Positions 1 through 6,688 of a stretch of 9,501 bases of DNA are shown here, one piece after another. Source of the stretch: Pseudomonadota bacterium (GTDB taxonomy: Bacteria > Pseudomonadota > Alphaproteobacteria > Sphingomonadales > SMXR01). Position numbers and translations under genes: made by a program. The notes beneath the pieces were generated by a model, which did not search any database, was not told the DNA's origin, and saw only the letters and a program-made list of their open reading frames with translations. Location: contig JACZYI010000059.1 of the NCBI GenBank assembly GCA_022571175.1, positions 1 to 9,501 on the forward strand, given 5' to 3'. The first letter of the stretch is position 1. Each line of letters opens with the position of its first letter.

Positions 1-632
1 CCTGCTATTACCAGTGGCCGCTGCGCCTCGCCCAATAATTGTCGCAGTTGCTTTATATCGTCCGGGCTTGCAACCGACCGAACCGGCGCCTGCCGAGTCA
101 CAGTCTGCGCATCGCACCTGGCCGTTAGAACATCCTCGGGTACGGAGATAACGACGGGTCCGGGAACGCCCGTCGTTGCGACCTGGATCGCCCTGAGAAT
201 CGTCTCTGCCATGCGATTCGGATGCGTTACCTGAGCCGTCCATTTCGCGATCGAGCCGTACATGCGCGCGTAGTCAATTTCCTGAAAAGAATTTCGCCAA
301 ACATTGCGCGCCGGAACGTCACCGATGAAAAGCAGGAACGGCACACCATCTTGTTGCGCCGTGTGCACGGCGATAGCAGCGTTGCTGGCGCCGGGCCCAC
401 GACTGACGCACGCGACGCCTGGCACTCCTGTAAGACGCGCATCGGCCAGCGCCATGAATCCGGCGCCCGCTTCGTGTCGACAGACGACTGTATCTATGGC
501 CTCGCGATGCTCGTACAGCGCATCAAGGAGACCCAGGTAGCTTTCACCGGGCACACAAAATGCCAAATCAGCACCATGCACCAACAGCGCACGCACCAGT
601 GTCTCACCCCCCGAAATCATTTGCCCCGTCAT
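1..632 (-). CDS. Thiamine-diphosphate-dependent enzyme, acetolactate synthase-like (N-terminal part, cut by window edge)
   Basis: The minus strand is open from an ATG at 632 to base 1, giving 210 codons; the gene continues beyond the window. The protein matches the N-terminal Pyr (ThDP-binding) domain of the acetolactate synthase/pyruvate decarboxylase superfamily. Residues 8-16 resemble the usual opening (GGETLVRAL), PGE is at 28-30, and RHEAGAGFMA (52-61) carries the Glu (E54) that in this family activates the cofactor aminopyrimidine. SRGPGASN follows, then FIGDVP. A GVPGPVVISVPEDVL stretch leads into the middle domain. The start is supported by GGAGGAAAG at 650-642, nine bases upstream. 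It lies 20 bases after the dehydrogenase stop, so the two are probably cotranscribed. The substrate cannot be named: the ThDP-binding GDG motif and the substrate loop lie outside the window. GC content is clearly higher than in the neighbouring gene. Confidence 0.88.
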   Translation of the reverse strand, partial: MTGQMISGGETLVRALLVHGADLAFCVPGESYLGLLDALYEHREAIDTVVCRHEAGAGFMALADARLTGVPGVACVSRGPGASNAAIAVHTAQQDGVPFLLFIGDVPARNVWRNSFQEIDYARMYGSIAKWTAQVTHPNRMAETILRAIQVATTGVPGPVVISVPEDVLTARCDAQTVTRQAPVRSVASPDDIKQLRQLLGEAQRPLVIA

Positions 633-652
633 GCGGTCGAACTTTCCTCCAG

Positions 653-1753
653 CTAAAAGCAATGATGATCATCACCCGCATAAGCATAATTGGCACCAAA
701 GCGATTGGCTATAAAATCATCAAAGGAAATGTCTTCCTGGCGCACAAATCCCCGATCCGGCAACTGTCCGGTAGCCAGCATGTCAAGTACAGCGCAAATG
801 CCTGAAGCTGTGGTAATTTGTATGGCGGTGCGATGAGTGCCACTGATATCCCGGGCATAAACCTTTCTGGCGTATGATTCCTGTACCAGACGACCATTCT
901 TCCAGCCCGTTACAGTGACGAATATGAGCACCAGATCCTGATGTGTAATTGGCAGCGCATGCTCAAGAATATTCTTCAGCAGGTCCGTTCTTTCCCCCAA
1001 ACCGAGATCGCGCACCAGCATTTTGATAATATCGCGATGCCCGGGGTAACGAACAGTCTGATAATTCAGATTGTTAACGCGGCCTTCAAGACTCTCTGAC
1101 AGAGTGCCCAGCCCTCCCGAAGTATTAAAAGATTCATAGACAACACCATCAAGCGAAAACTCCTCACATCCCTCCAAAGCAAGAAGCTCGGTTAATTTGC
1201 CACCGACAATAGCTTCGCAGGGTTGAATATATTCATTGATTAAGCCATCGGTACTCCAGGTCAGATTATATTTGAGGGCATTTGAAGGAAATTCCGGCAA
1301 GGCACCTACCCGCAATCGAACATCTTTCAGTTTATCAAATTTCCTGGCCAGATCGAAAGCAACGATTGAAATAAATCCTGGTGCAAGCCCACACTGTGGG
1401 ATGAAAGCATGGCTTGCGGTCTCGGCCAGTTTTTTTACATGTCGCGTGCTCGCTACATCTTCGGTCAAATCCAGATAATGCAGACCAGAGTTATGGGCTG
1501 CTGTGGCAATTTTTCTTGTCAGTTGATAAGGCCCGGCAGAAAGAACTGCAAATTTTCCGTCCATGGCTGCATCCAGCGCTGCTTGATCGGATATATCCAG
1601 CGTAAGGGTTGAAATATTAGCGCGATCCGCAAGGTCGGCTAGTTTGCTCTCGCTCAGGTCAGCCACACTCACCGCATAATCACCACACTCGGCTAGAAGC
1701 GAGGCAATCATTTCGCCGATATTGCCAGCACCCAATATCAAAATTTCTTTCAT
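653..1753 (-). CDS. Saccharopine dehydrogenase / lysine 6-dehydrogenase-like NAD(P) oxidoreductase
   Basis: This 366-residue protein begins MKEILILGAG and has a Rossmann nucleotide-binding motif, GAGNIG at residues 8-13. A CGLAPGF segment follows in mid-protein. Further on is the segment FNTSGGLGTLSESL, then LNYQTVRYPGH, both typical of the C-terminal catalytic domain of saccharopine dehydrogenases and lysine 6-dehydrogenases. These are soluble enzymes that interconvert an amine (saccharopine or lysine) and an aldehyde or imine with NAD(P). The reading frame is open further upstream to 1906, but that would run into the divergent regulator gene. The ATG at 1753 has a strong GGAGGGAGG (1767-1759) five bases upstream and starts directly with the first beta strand. 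It is followed closely by the ThDP enzyme gene and faces an Lrp-type regulator, which fits amino-acid-responsive control. The family is clear. The exact substrate and direction (lysine, saccharopine or another amino acid) are not. Confidence 0.88.
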   Translation of the reverse strand: MKEILILGAGNIGEMIASLLAECGDYAVSVADLSESKLADLADRANISTLTLDISDQAALDAAMDGKFAVLSAGPYQLTRKIATAAHNSGLHYLDLTEDVASTRHVKKLAETASHAFIPQCGLAPGFISIVAFDLARKFDKLKDVRLRVGALPEFPSNALKYNLTWSTDGLINEYIQPCEAIVGGKLTELLALEGCEEFSLDGVVYESFNTSGGLGTLSESLEGRVNNLNYQTVRYPGHRDIIKMLVRDLGLGERTDLLKNILEHALPITHQDLVLIFVTVTGWKNGRLVQESYARKVYARDISGTHRTAIQITTASGICAVLDMLATGQLPDRGFVRQEDISFDDFIANRFGANYAYAGDDHHCF

Positions 1754-1872
1754 TTCAGCCTCCCTCCTGTTGGCCGAGAATAACCGATATATATGGCATA
1801 TTGAAGTATACATTCTGTCAATTATTAAGATTATACTTGTCAATTTAACGGTTTTAGTGTCAAATTTGATAA
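1754..1872. promoter_or_regulatory. Divergent promoter/operator region between the dehydrogenase operon and the Lrp-type gene
   Basis: This AT-rich spacer of 119 bases separates two divergent starts. TGTCAA occurs at 1816, 1838 and 1858 (spacings 22 and 20, about two helical turns). An inverted copy, TTGACA, lies just inside the regulator gene at 1883-1888. The third copy overlaps a perfect palindrome, TCAAATTTGA (1860-1869). Lrp/AsnC proteins typically bind several phased weak sites next to their own gene, so an operator is a reasonable inference. Read on the minus strand, each repeat is also TTGACA, a perfect -35 hexamer. TATAAT occurs at 1835-1830, but the spacing to the nearest usable TTGACA is 22, so I do not assign a specific promoter. 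Confidence 0.5.
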
Positions 1873-2298
1873 ATGGACAATCTTGACAAATCCCTGATGC
1901 AGGCATTATCGCTCAACGCGCGGATCAGCACCTCTGCGCTTGCACGCTCCCTTGGGATCTCGCGCTCCACCGTTCAGGACCGGATGGGAAAGCTGGAAGC
2001 CCGCCAGATCATTCAAGGGTACACGGTTCGGTTGGGGCGAGATTTTTCGCACCGCCAAATTCGGGCCCAGGTGATGATCTCGGTTTTACCCAAGGCTTCG
2101 GGCGACGTGGTTGCCGCAATGAGAAAGATGACCGATGTCACGGCACTTTATGCCATCAGCGGCGAATATGACCTGATTGCATTGATCGCAGCCGAGACCA
2201 CCGATGCCATAGATCAAACCCTGGATAATATCGGCGCACTCGAAGGCGTGGAACGCACCAATTCCTCTATCATCCTCTCGACAAAATTTCAGAGATAG
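1873..2298 (+). CDS. Lrp/AsnC-family transcriptional regulator
   Basis: The 141-residue protein has the normal two-domain layout of the family, whose members are about 150 residues long. Residues 1-55 form an N-terminal winged HTH (MDNLDKSLMQAL, then STSALARSLGISRSTVQDRM as the recognition region). The rest is an AsnC/RAM ligand-binding and oligomerisation domain, including the family hallmark YAISGEYDLIALI. Such proteins form dimers to octamers, bind amino acids and control amino-acid transport or metabolism genes. Divergent placement suggests that it regulates the dehydrogenase/ThDP-enzyme pair and itself. The ATG at 1873 has no clear Shine-Dalgarno sequence (upstream is AAATTTGATAA), so translation may be weak or leaderless. 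No better in-frame start is seen. It ends 18 bases before the convergent kinase gene. Confidence 0.93.
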   Translation: MDNLDKSLMQALSLNARISTSALARSLGISRSTVQDRMGKLEARQIIQGYTVRLGRDFSHRQIRAQVMISVLPKASGDVVAAMRKMTDVTALYAISGEYDLIALIAAETTDAIDQTLDNIGALEGVERTNSSIILSTKFQR

Positions 2299-2316
2299 GC
2301 AAGCCTCCAAAACCGC

Positions 2317-3666
2317 CTACAGAATGATGCGAAAAAGAGCACCGCCCCGTTCCAGGTTCACAGCAGATATTGTCCCCTTATGCGAGAGGATGATCTGGCG
2401 TACCAGACTCAAACCAACTCCTGTGCCTTCAGGTTTTGTGGTGAAAAAGGGAAGAAAAAGTTTATCCGCCACATGGTCGGGAATGCCGGGTCCATTATCC
2501 TCAACCTCAATCACTCCACGGCTTCTCCTGTTAATCATGGCCCGAAGATGAATTCTGGGAGTCTCAACTCCCTTGACCGCATCGGCTGCATTGATCAGCA
2601 GATTGATGAGGGCTTGGTCAATCATTTCACTGTCGGCCCGTATTTTCATATTAGGCGGTTCAATTGTCACATCAAAAGCAATACCGTCCTCTTCCAGTCG
2701 GCCTTCCATCAAACGTTGCAAACGCTGGAATACTTCCTTGACCACTACCTCTCCAAGGGTTGGTGGCGGCACTTTTGTCAATTGCCGGTAGGACTGGACA
2801 AAATGCATCAAGCCCTCAGACCGTTTGGCTATAGTATCAATGGCCTCCTTCAAGTCATCAAAACCGGAAAGCGATGACAAACCACCTTCTGGTTCCTCCA
2901 TGTCCTCCACAATATCCTTTGCGGTGCGCGCCAGAGAGGCGACGGGCGTCACCGAATTCATTATTTCATGTGCCAGAACCCTGCTGGTATCTTGCCAGGT
3001 GGCGAGTTCGGTTTCATCCAGCTCGGTTTGGATATCCTGCAAACTGACAATTTTGTGGGACCGTCCATCGGCAATTATTTGTGTGGCCGACAATATCAAA
3101 TGTCTGGGACCGTCATCGGTCTCAATTCTGGAGAGTCTGGTCTCGCCGGGCTTGATTTGGGAAAGATCGCGCGCAAAAACCTGCCCCCAACGTCCAATCC
3201 TCTTGAACTCTAGCGGACCACTGACATCCAACAACCGTCGCGCCTGATTGTTCAGGGGATGGAGACGGCTTTGATCATCCAGATCAACGAGACTGACCGG
3301 CACATGGTCCACAAGGGTTTTCAGGTAACGGATGTCACGCTCCTGATCGATGCGATCTTTCCTGAATTTTTCCATCAGGCCATCGAAAGCATCATTCAGT
3401 TCAGCAAATCCGGAGCCCAGGCGCTCCTTGGAGAATGACTGGGAAAAGTCATTAAAACGAAGAGCATCAAAAAAACGCGTCAGATCCATATTGGTTCTGA
3501 GAATGTAGCGATAGAGATTAAAAATCTGAACCGTGGTAATACCTAAAATCAGCAAGGGCATGAACAGAAATTGTGTTTTTGCGACCGCCAGGCCGAACAA
3601 AACCACCGTGCCCATAAGCAACAGGAACCGAATCATAAGGCCCAGGGTAAATTGCTTAAAGACCAT
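2317..3666 (-). CDS. Membrane sensor histidine kinase partnering an NtrC-type regulator
   Basis: The protein has 449 residues from the ATG at 3666, which overlaps the end of the regulator gene by 11 bases. An ATG at 3696 would add ten residues but lies deeper in that gene. Two transmembrane helices, about 12-29 and 33-52, are separated by only a few residues, so there is no periplasmic sensor domain. A linker then leads to a PAS-like region (LVDHVPVSLVDLDDQSRL). The H-box is VLAHEIMNSVTP, with H233 as the likely phosphorylated residue. The E and N at +1 and +4 form the ExxN pattern associated with phosphatase activity toward the partner. ATP-binding motifs follow: NLLINAADA (N), DNGPGIPD (G1), FLPFFTTK (F) and GTGVGLSL (G2). 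All catalytic boxes are present. The signal is unknown; being next to an ABC exporter operon suggests envelope stress or the exported substrate. Confidence 0.92.
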   Translation of the reverse strand: MVFKQFTLGLMIRFLLLMGTVVLFGLAVAKTQFLFMPLLILGITTVQIFNLYRYILRTNMDLTRFFDALRFNDFSQSFSKERLGSGFAELNDAFDGLMEKFRKDRIDQERDIRYLKTLVDHVPVSLVDLDDQSRLHPLNNQARRLLDVSGPLEFKRIGRWGQVFARDLSQIKPGETRLSRIETDDGPRHLILSATQIIADGRSHKIVSLQDIQTELDETELATWQDTSRVLAHEIMNSVTPVASLARTAKDIVEDMEEPEGGLSSLSGFDDLKEAIDTIAKRSEGLMHFVQSYRQLTKVPPPTLGEVVVKEVFQRLQRLMEGRLEEDGIAFDVTIEPPNMKIRADSEMIDQALINLLINAADAVKGVETPRIHLRAMINRRSRGVIEVEDNGPGIPDHVADKLFLPFFTTKPEGTGVGLSLVRQIILSHKGTISAVNLERGGALFRIIL

Positions 3667-5041
3667 ATTTTTCCATCCGCCGATAAAGGGATGCACGCGT
3701 CAGGCCCAGTTCCTTTGCCGCTCGCGAGATGTTACCCTGATGACGTTTCAGCGTTTCGACAATAAGACATTTTTCCACTTCCTCAAGAGTTTGACCGGGT
3801 TTGAGAGAAGCGGTAGCGGAGCCGACAGCGCCCGATGCTTTACCGGACACAAGATTAAAATCTTTTGCGGCAAGGCGGGAACCCTCGGCCAGAATAATCG
3901 CCCGCTCCACCGAATGTTTAAGCGCCCGAATATTTCCCGGCCAGTCAAACGCCTGTAGCAGAGCCAGAGCATCATCACTGATTCCGGACACGGGTCGGCC
4001 ATATTTTTTGGCATATTGTTCGATAAAGGCAGACACCAGTTCAGGAATGTCTTCCAGCCGGTCTCTGAGTGCTGGCACAAAAATCTCGACGGTGTTCAGA
4101 CGGTAAAGAAAATCGGGCCGAAACTTGTTTTCGTCTGTCATGTCATCTCTCGATATATTGGTGGCAGAAATGATGCGTACATCGAAACTCACGGGCTGGT
4201 TTGAGCCCAGCGGTGTCACCCGGCGTTGCTCAAGCGCCGTTAAAAGCTTGGTCTGAAGATGAAGTGGAATATTGCCGATCTCATCCAGAAACAAGGTGCC
4301 GCCATTTGCCGCTTCAAACCGTCCAACACGATCTTCCCGGGCATCGGTAAAGGCGCCTTTTTTGTGTCCGAATAATTCACTCTCAAAAAGATTTTCCGAA
4401 AGTGCACCCAGGTCAATCGACATAAAAACCTGATCAGCTCTTCTGGATTTACGGAACAGGGCCTGTGCCACCAGTTCCTTCCCGGTGCCATTCTCGCCGA
4501 TAATCAGCACATTGGCATCAGTTGGAGCCGAGCGCTCAATCAGCAGCTGCATCTTTTCAACCAGAGCTGACTGCCCTAAAATCCGACCACCGCCAGCGAT
4601 CTGGTTCATTAAGGCTTCGGTCGTTTGTTTCAACTGACTGGTTTCAGATCGACTCCGTGATAATTGCAAACCCGCATGAACCGTAGCCACCAATTTTTCA
4701 TTTTGCCAGGGCTTTTCAACAAAATCCGTCGCTCCTTTTTTCATTGCTTCCACGGCCGTCTCGACGGCGCTGTGGGCGGTGATCAGAATGACAACCGTTT
4801 CAGGCCTGATCTTTTGTATCTTTTGCAACCAGACCAATCCATCAGTGCCAAGGGTTCGACCCGCGCCGAAATTCATATCGAGAAGAATCACATCATATTT
4901 ATATTCCGATAAACGCCCAGGAATGTCTCCCGGACTAATGGTGGTATCAATTTCGCCAAAATGCCGCTTCAGCAACAACCGTCCCGCCAAAAGGATATCT
5001 TCATCATCATCGACGATTAATATTCGTGCATTTTGAGGCAT
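3656..5041 (-). CDS. NtrC-family sigma-54-dependent response regulator (GAFTDA variant)
   Basis: The protein has 461 residues in three domains. The receiver (1-120) has acidic residues D11-D13, phosphoacceptor D55 (VILLDMNF), T88 and K110. The AAA+ sigma-54 interaction domain (about 150-395) has Walker A GENGTGKE (182-189) and Walker B GGTLFLDE (247-254), plus YRLNTVEIFVPALRDR and WPGNIR (sensor II). The Fis-type HTH (418-461) contains NISRAAKELGLTRASLYRRM. The L1 loop, normally GAFTGA, reads GAFTDA at 229-234, followed by REDRVGRFE. The residue after sensor-II NIR is A373, where Glu is usual. The protein should be phosphorylated by the kinase encoded just downstream, bind an upstream DNA site, and use ATP to open sigma-54 polymerase complexes. 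The obvious target is the divergent exporter promoter. Only a weak purine-rich stretch precedes the ATG at 5041. Confidence 0.94.
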   Translation of the reverse strand: MPQNARILIVDDDEDILLAGRLLLKRHFGEIDTTISPGDIPGRLSEYKYDVILLDMNFGAGRTLGTDGLVWLQKIQKIRPETVVILITAHSAVETAVEAMKKGATDFVEKPWQNEKLVATVHAGLQLSRSRSETSQLKQTTEALMNQIAGGGRILGQSALVEKMQLLIERSAPTDANVLIIGENGTGKELVAQALFRKSRRADQVFMSIDLGALSENLFESELFGHKKGAFTDAREDRVGRFEAANGGTLFLDEIGNIPLHLQTKLLTALEQRRVTPLGSNQPVSFDVRIISATNISRDDMTDENKFRPDFLYRLNTVEIFVPALRDRLEDIPELVSAFIEQYAKKYGRPVSGISDDALALLQAFDWPGNIRALKHSVERAIILAEGSRLAAKDFNLVSGKASGAVGSATASLKPGQTLEEVEKCLIVETLKRHQGNISRAAKELGLTRASLYRRMEKYGL

Positions 5042-5130
5042 TTTTGTTTGTTCTTCTTTTCAGTTCTTATTTTCTCGCGGCCCTTTGAGGTCCGGAACCA
5101 AAAAAATTTGGTTTTACCGAAGGGCCAGTA

Positions 5131-5146
5131 TGTCCGAATTCGTACA
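5131..5146. promoter_or_regulatory. Candidate upstream activator site 1 (enhancer for the NtrC-type regulator)
   Basis: TGTCCGAATTCGTACA is a 6-4-6 inverted repeat with one mismatch between its arms. It shares the arrangement TGT(C/A)CG-N4-CGTACA with site 2, and the two centres are 21 bp apart, so they lie on the same helix face. It sits about 130 bases upstream of the predicted start of the sigma-54 promoter, a normal enhancer distance for this activator class. Binding by the adjacent regulator is inferred. Confidence 0.6.
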
Positions 5147-5151
5147 CTAAT

Positions 5152-5167
5152 TGTACGTTTGCGTACA
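5152..5167. promoter_or_regulatory. Candidate upstream activator site 2 (enhancer for the NtrC-type regulator)
   Basis: TGTACGTTTGCGTACA is a perfect 6-4-6 inverted repeat, the better of the two sites. Its centre is about 108 bases upstream of the predicted sigma-54 start. Its left arm also pairs with the right arm of site 1 (CGTACA-N5-TGTACG), so alternative dimer registers are possible. A tandem pair two helical turns apart is what NtrC-type dimers commonly use to nucleate a hexamer. Confidence 0.62.
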
Positions 5168-5241
5168 TAATATTCCTTCGGGAGTCGGGCGGTGTAATGT
5201 TAACGCATTGAAAATACAGTATTTAATCAGAAATTCCCAGT

Positions 5242-5257
5242 TGGCACGATGTTTGCA
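5242..5257 (+). promoter_or_regulatory. Sigma-54 (RpoN) -24/-12 promoter of the exporter operon
   Basis: TGGCAC-GATGT-TTGCA matches the sigma-54 consensus (TGGCAC-N5-TTGCA/T) at every conserved base. The GG (5243-5244) and GC (5255-5256) doublets have the required ten-base gap. Transcription should start near 5268, about 30 bases before the adaptor ATG. It faces the exporter operon and lies opposite a sigma-54 activator gene, which strongly supports function. Confidence 0.92.
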
Positions 5258-5297
5258 TTTTCTATGATCTAAAACGCGTAACTCAGGATCACTAACG

Positions 5298-6620
5298 ATG
5301 AATCAACAAGAAAAGAACAATCCATTCGGACAATCAGCAAGAGTTGCTGAAATTTCGCAGGCCGGCATGGACAAAAAAGTGAAGCGAGTAAGACCATTCT
5401 GGAAAAAGCCGATAATCGCCGGACCTTCAGCGGTTGCTCTTTTGGCCCTGGCCTGGTTTGTCTTGCTACCCGAGGGCGGACGCACTCTCAGGATTTCGAG
5501 CCAGTCTATAACGGTCTCCACGGTCAGCCAGGGACAGTTTGATGATTTTATTCCGGTGCGCGGTCGGGTAACACCCCTTAAAACGATTTATCTGGATGCA
5601 GTTGAGGGCGGACGCGTCGACAACATTTCAGTTGAAGATGGTGCCCATGTTGCTGAGGGTGATTTGATTGTTGTTCTATCAAACACGTCCTTGCAGCTGG
5701 ATGTGATTTCAAGAGAGGCTCAGGTCACGGAGCAGCTCAACAATCTGAGAACGATTGAATTGGCGCTTGAGCAAAACAGCCTGAGCCATCGTAGTAATCT
5801 GGTTGAAATCAATTATCAGCTGGTGCGGCTGGAGCGCGAAATTTCCCGCCAGCAGCAGTTGGTGGAAAACGGATTTGCCCCTGTTTCAGAGCTTGAGCGT
5901 CTTCAGGATGAATTTGCCTATATGACTGCGCGCAGGGAAATTACCCTGGAGAGTCAGGCGACTGACGCCAAATTACAGGTAGCGCAAATGATTCAGCTAA
6001 GAGCATCTACCGAACAGCTGGAACGCAATCTGGTTTTTGCCCGCGAAAATCTTGATGCCCTGAACGTACGGGCCCCGGTTGCGGGTCGCGTGACCGCGTT
6101 TGATATTGAGATCGGGCAATTCCTGTCGAGGGGCGAGCGCATGGGTCAGATTGATGATCCTGATAATTTCAAGGTGACTGCAAATATTGACGAATTTTAT
6201 CTGAGCCGCGTGGATATTGACCAAACAGCTGTGATTACACTTCGTGGAACCGCTTATCCCCTGCGTGTATCCAAAGTTTATCCGCAGGTCCGTAACGGTC
6301 AATTTGAGGTGGATTTCGTTTATACGGAAGCTCAACCGGAAAATATTCGCCGCGGTCAAACCCTTCAAATGCAGTTGCAGCTTGGCGACCCCAGCCCGGC
6401 GACCCTAATTCCCAATGGTGCTTTTTATCAGGACACGGGCGGTAATTGGGTATTTGTTGTGTCCGCAGACGGTGATCAGGCGATAAAACGTACGGTGCAT
6501 CTTGGTCGCAGAAATGTTCGCTATATTGAGGTTCTTGAAGGCCTTGAGCCGGGTGAGCAGGTCATAACATCTCCCTATACCAACTTTGTCGACATGGATC
6601 GTCTGGAAATCAGTTCGTAG
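5298..6620 (+). CDS. Periplasmic adaptor (HlyD/MacA-type membrane fusion protein) of an ABC exporter
   Basis: The protein has 440 residues. A basic cytoplasmic stretch (1-37, ending VRPFWKK) precedes one membrane anchor at about 38-58, so it should be anchored in the inner membrane with the rest in the periplasm. The first half of a lipoyl/barrel-sandwich domain follows (GRVTPLKTIYLDAVEGGRV, with VEDGAHVAEGDLI). Next is a long charged coiled coil (about 137-255), then the second lipoyl half (NVRAPVAGRVTAFDIEIGQ) and beta-barrel and membrane-proximal domains (VLEGLEPGEQVITSP near the end). Such adaptors link an inner-membrane transporter to a TolC-like outer-membrane channel; no channel gene is visible in the window. 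AGGA at 5285-5288, nine bases upstream, supports the ATG at 5298. It is the first gene after the sigma-54 promoter and 68 bases before the ATPase start. Confidence 0.92.
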   Translation: MNQQEKNNPFGQSARVAEISQAGMDKKVKRVRPFWKKPIIAGPSAVALLALAWFVLLPEGGRTLRISSQSITVSTVSQGQFDDFIPVRGRVTPLKTIYLDAVEGGRVDNISVEDGAHVAEGDLIVVLSNTSLQLDVISREAQVTEQLNNLRTIELALEQNSLSHRSNLVEINYQLVRLEREISRQQQLVENGFAPVSELERLQDEFAYMTARREITLESQATDAKLQVAQMIQLRASTEQLERNLVFARENLDALNVRAPVAGRVTAFDIEIGQFLSRGERMGQIDDPDNFKVTANIDEFYLSRVDIDQTAVITLRGTAYPLRVSKVYPQVRNGQFEVDFVYTEAQPENIRRGQTLQMQLQLGDPSPATLIPNGAFYQDTGGNWVFVVSADGDQAIKRTVHLGRRNVRYIEVLEGLEPGEQVITSPYTNFVDMDRLEISS

Positions 6621-6688
6621 GGAAACTCAGACAATAAACGTATCTCTAACAAGGAAATATTTTTGGTAGCTTGAAAGGACTAAAAAAA

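Larger units (their letters stand above)
5042..5297. promoter_or_regulatory. Divergent control region, response regulator versus exporter operon
   Basis: This spacer of 256 bases has no plausible gene. From left to right it holds a short AT-rich inverted repeat (AACCAAA 5096-5102, TTTGGTT 5107-5113), two 16-bp palindromic sites (5131-5167), a 13-bp odd palindrome (5212-5224), and a sigma-54 -24/-12 element (5242-5257). The exporter start follows 40 bases later. I found no sigma-54 element facing the regulator gene, and no convincing sigma-70 promoter for it either. Confidence 0.75.

Noticed and set aside
222..656. Plus-strand open frame of 144 codons opposite the ThDP enzyme gene
   Set aside because: The minus strand encodes a clear ThDP-enzyme domain with its own ribosome binding site. 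The plus-strand product has no recognisable motif and is an antisense shadow in GC-rich sequence.
1754..1906. Longer N-terminus for the dehydrogenase, starting at 1906
   Set aside because: It would overlap the start of the divergent regulator gene and add about 50 residues without family similarity, while the ATG at 1753 has a strong GGAGGGAGG and starts at the Rossmann strand.
2296..2319. Terminator between the convergent regulator and kinase genes
   Set aside because: TAGGC and GCCTA form only a 5-bp stem with a 14-base loop and no T-run on either strand.
5096..5113. AACCAAA/TTTGGTT inverted repeat as a terminator or operator
   Set aside because: Seven base pairs, AT-rich and weak, in a region where no transcript is expected to end. 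It is most likely a by-product of the A/T run.
6671..6688. TTG start six codons upstream for the ATPase
   Set aside because: It would place the AAAGGA ribosome binding site inside the coding region; the ATG at 6689 has ideal spacing from that site.
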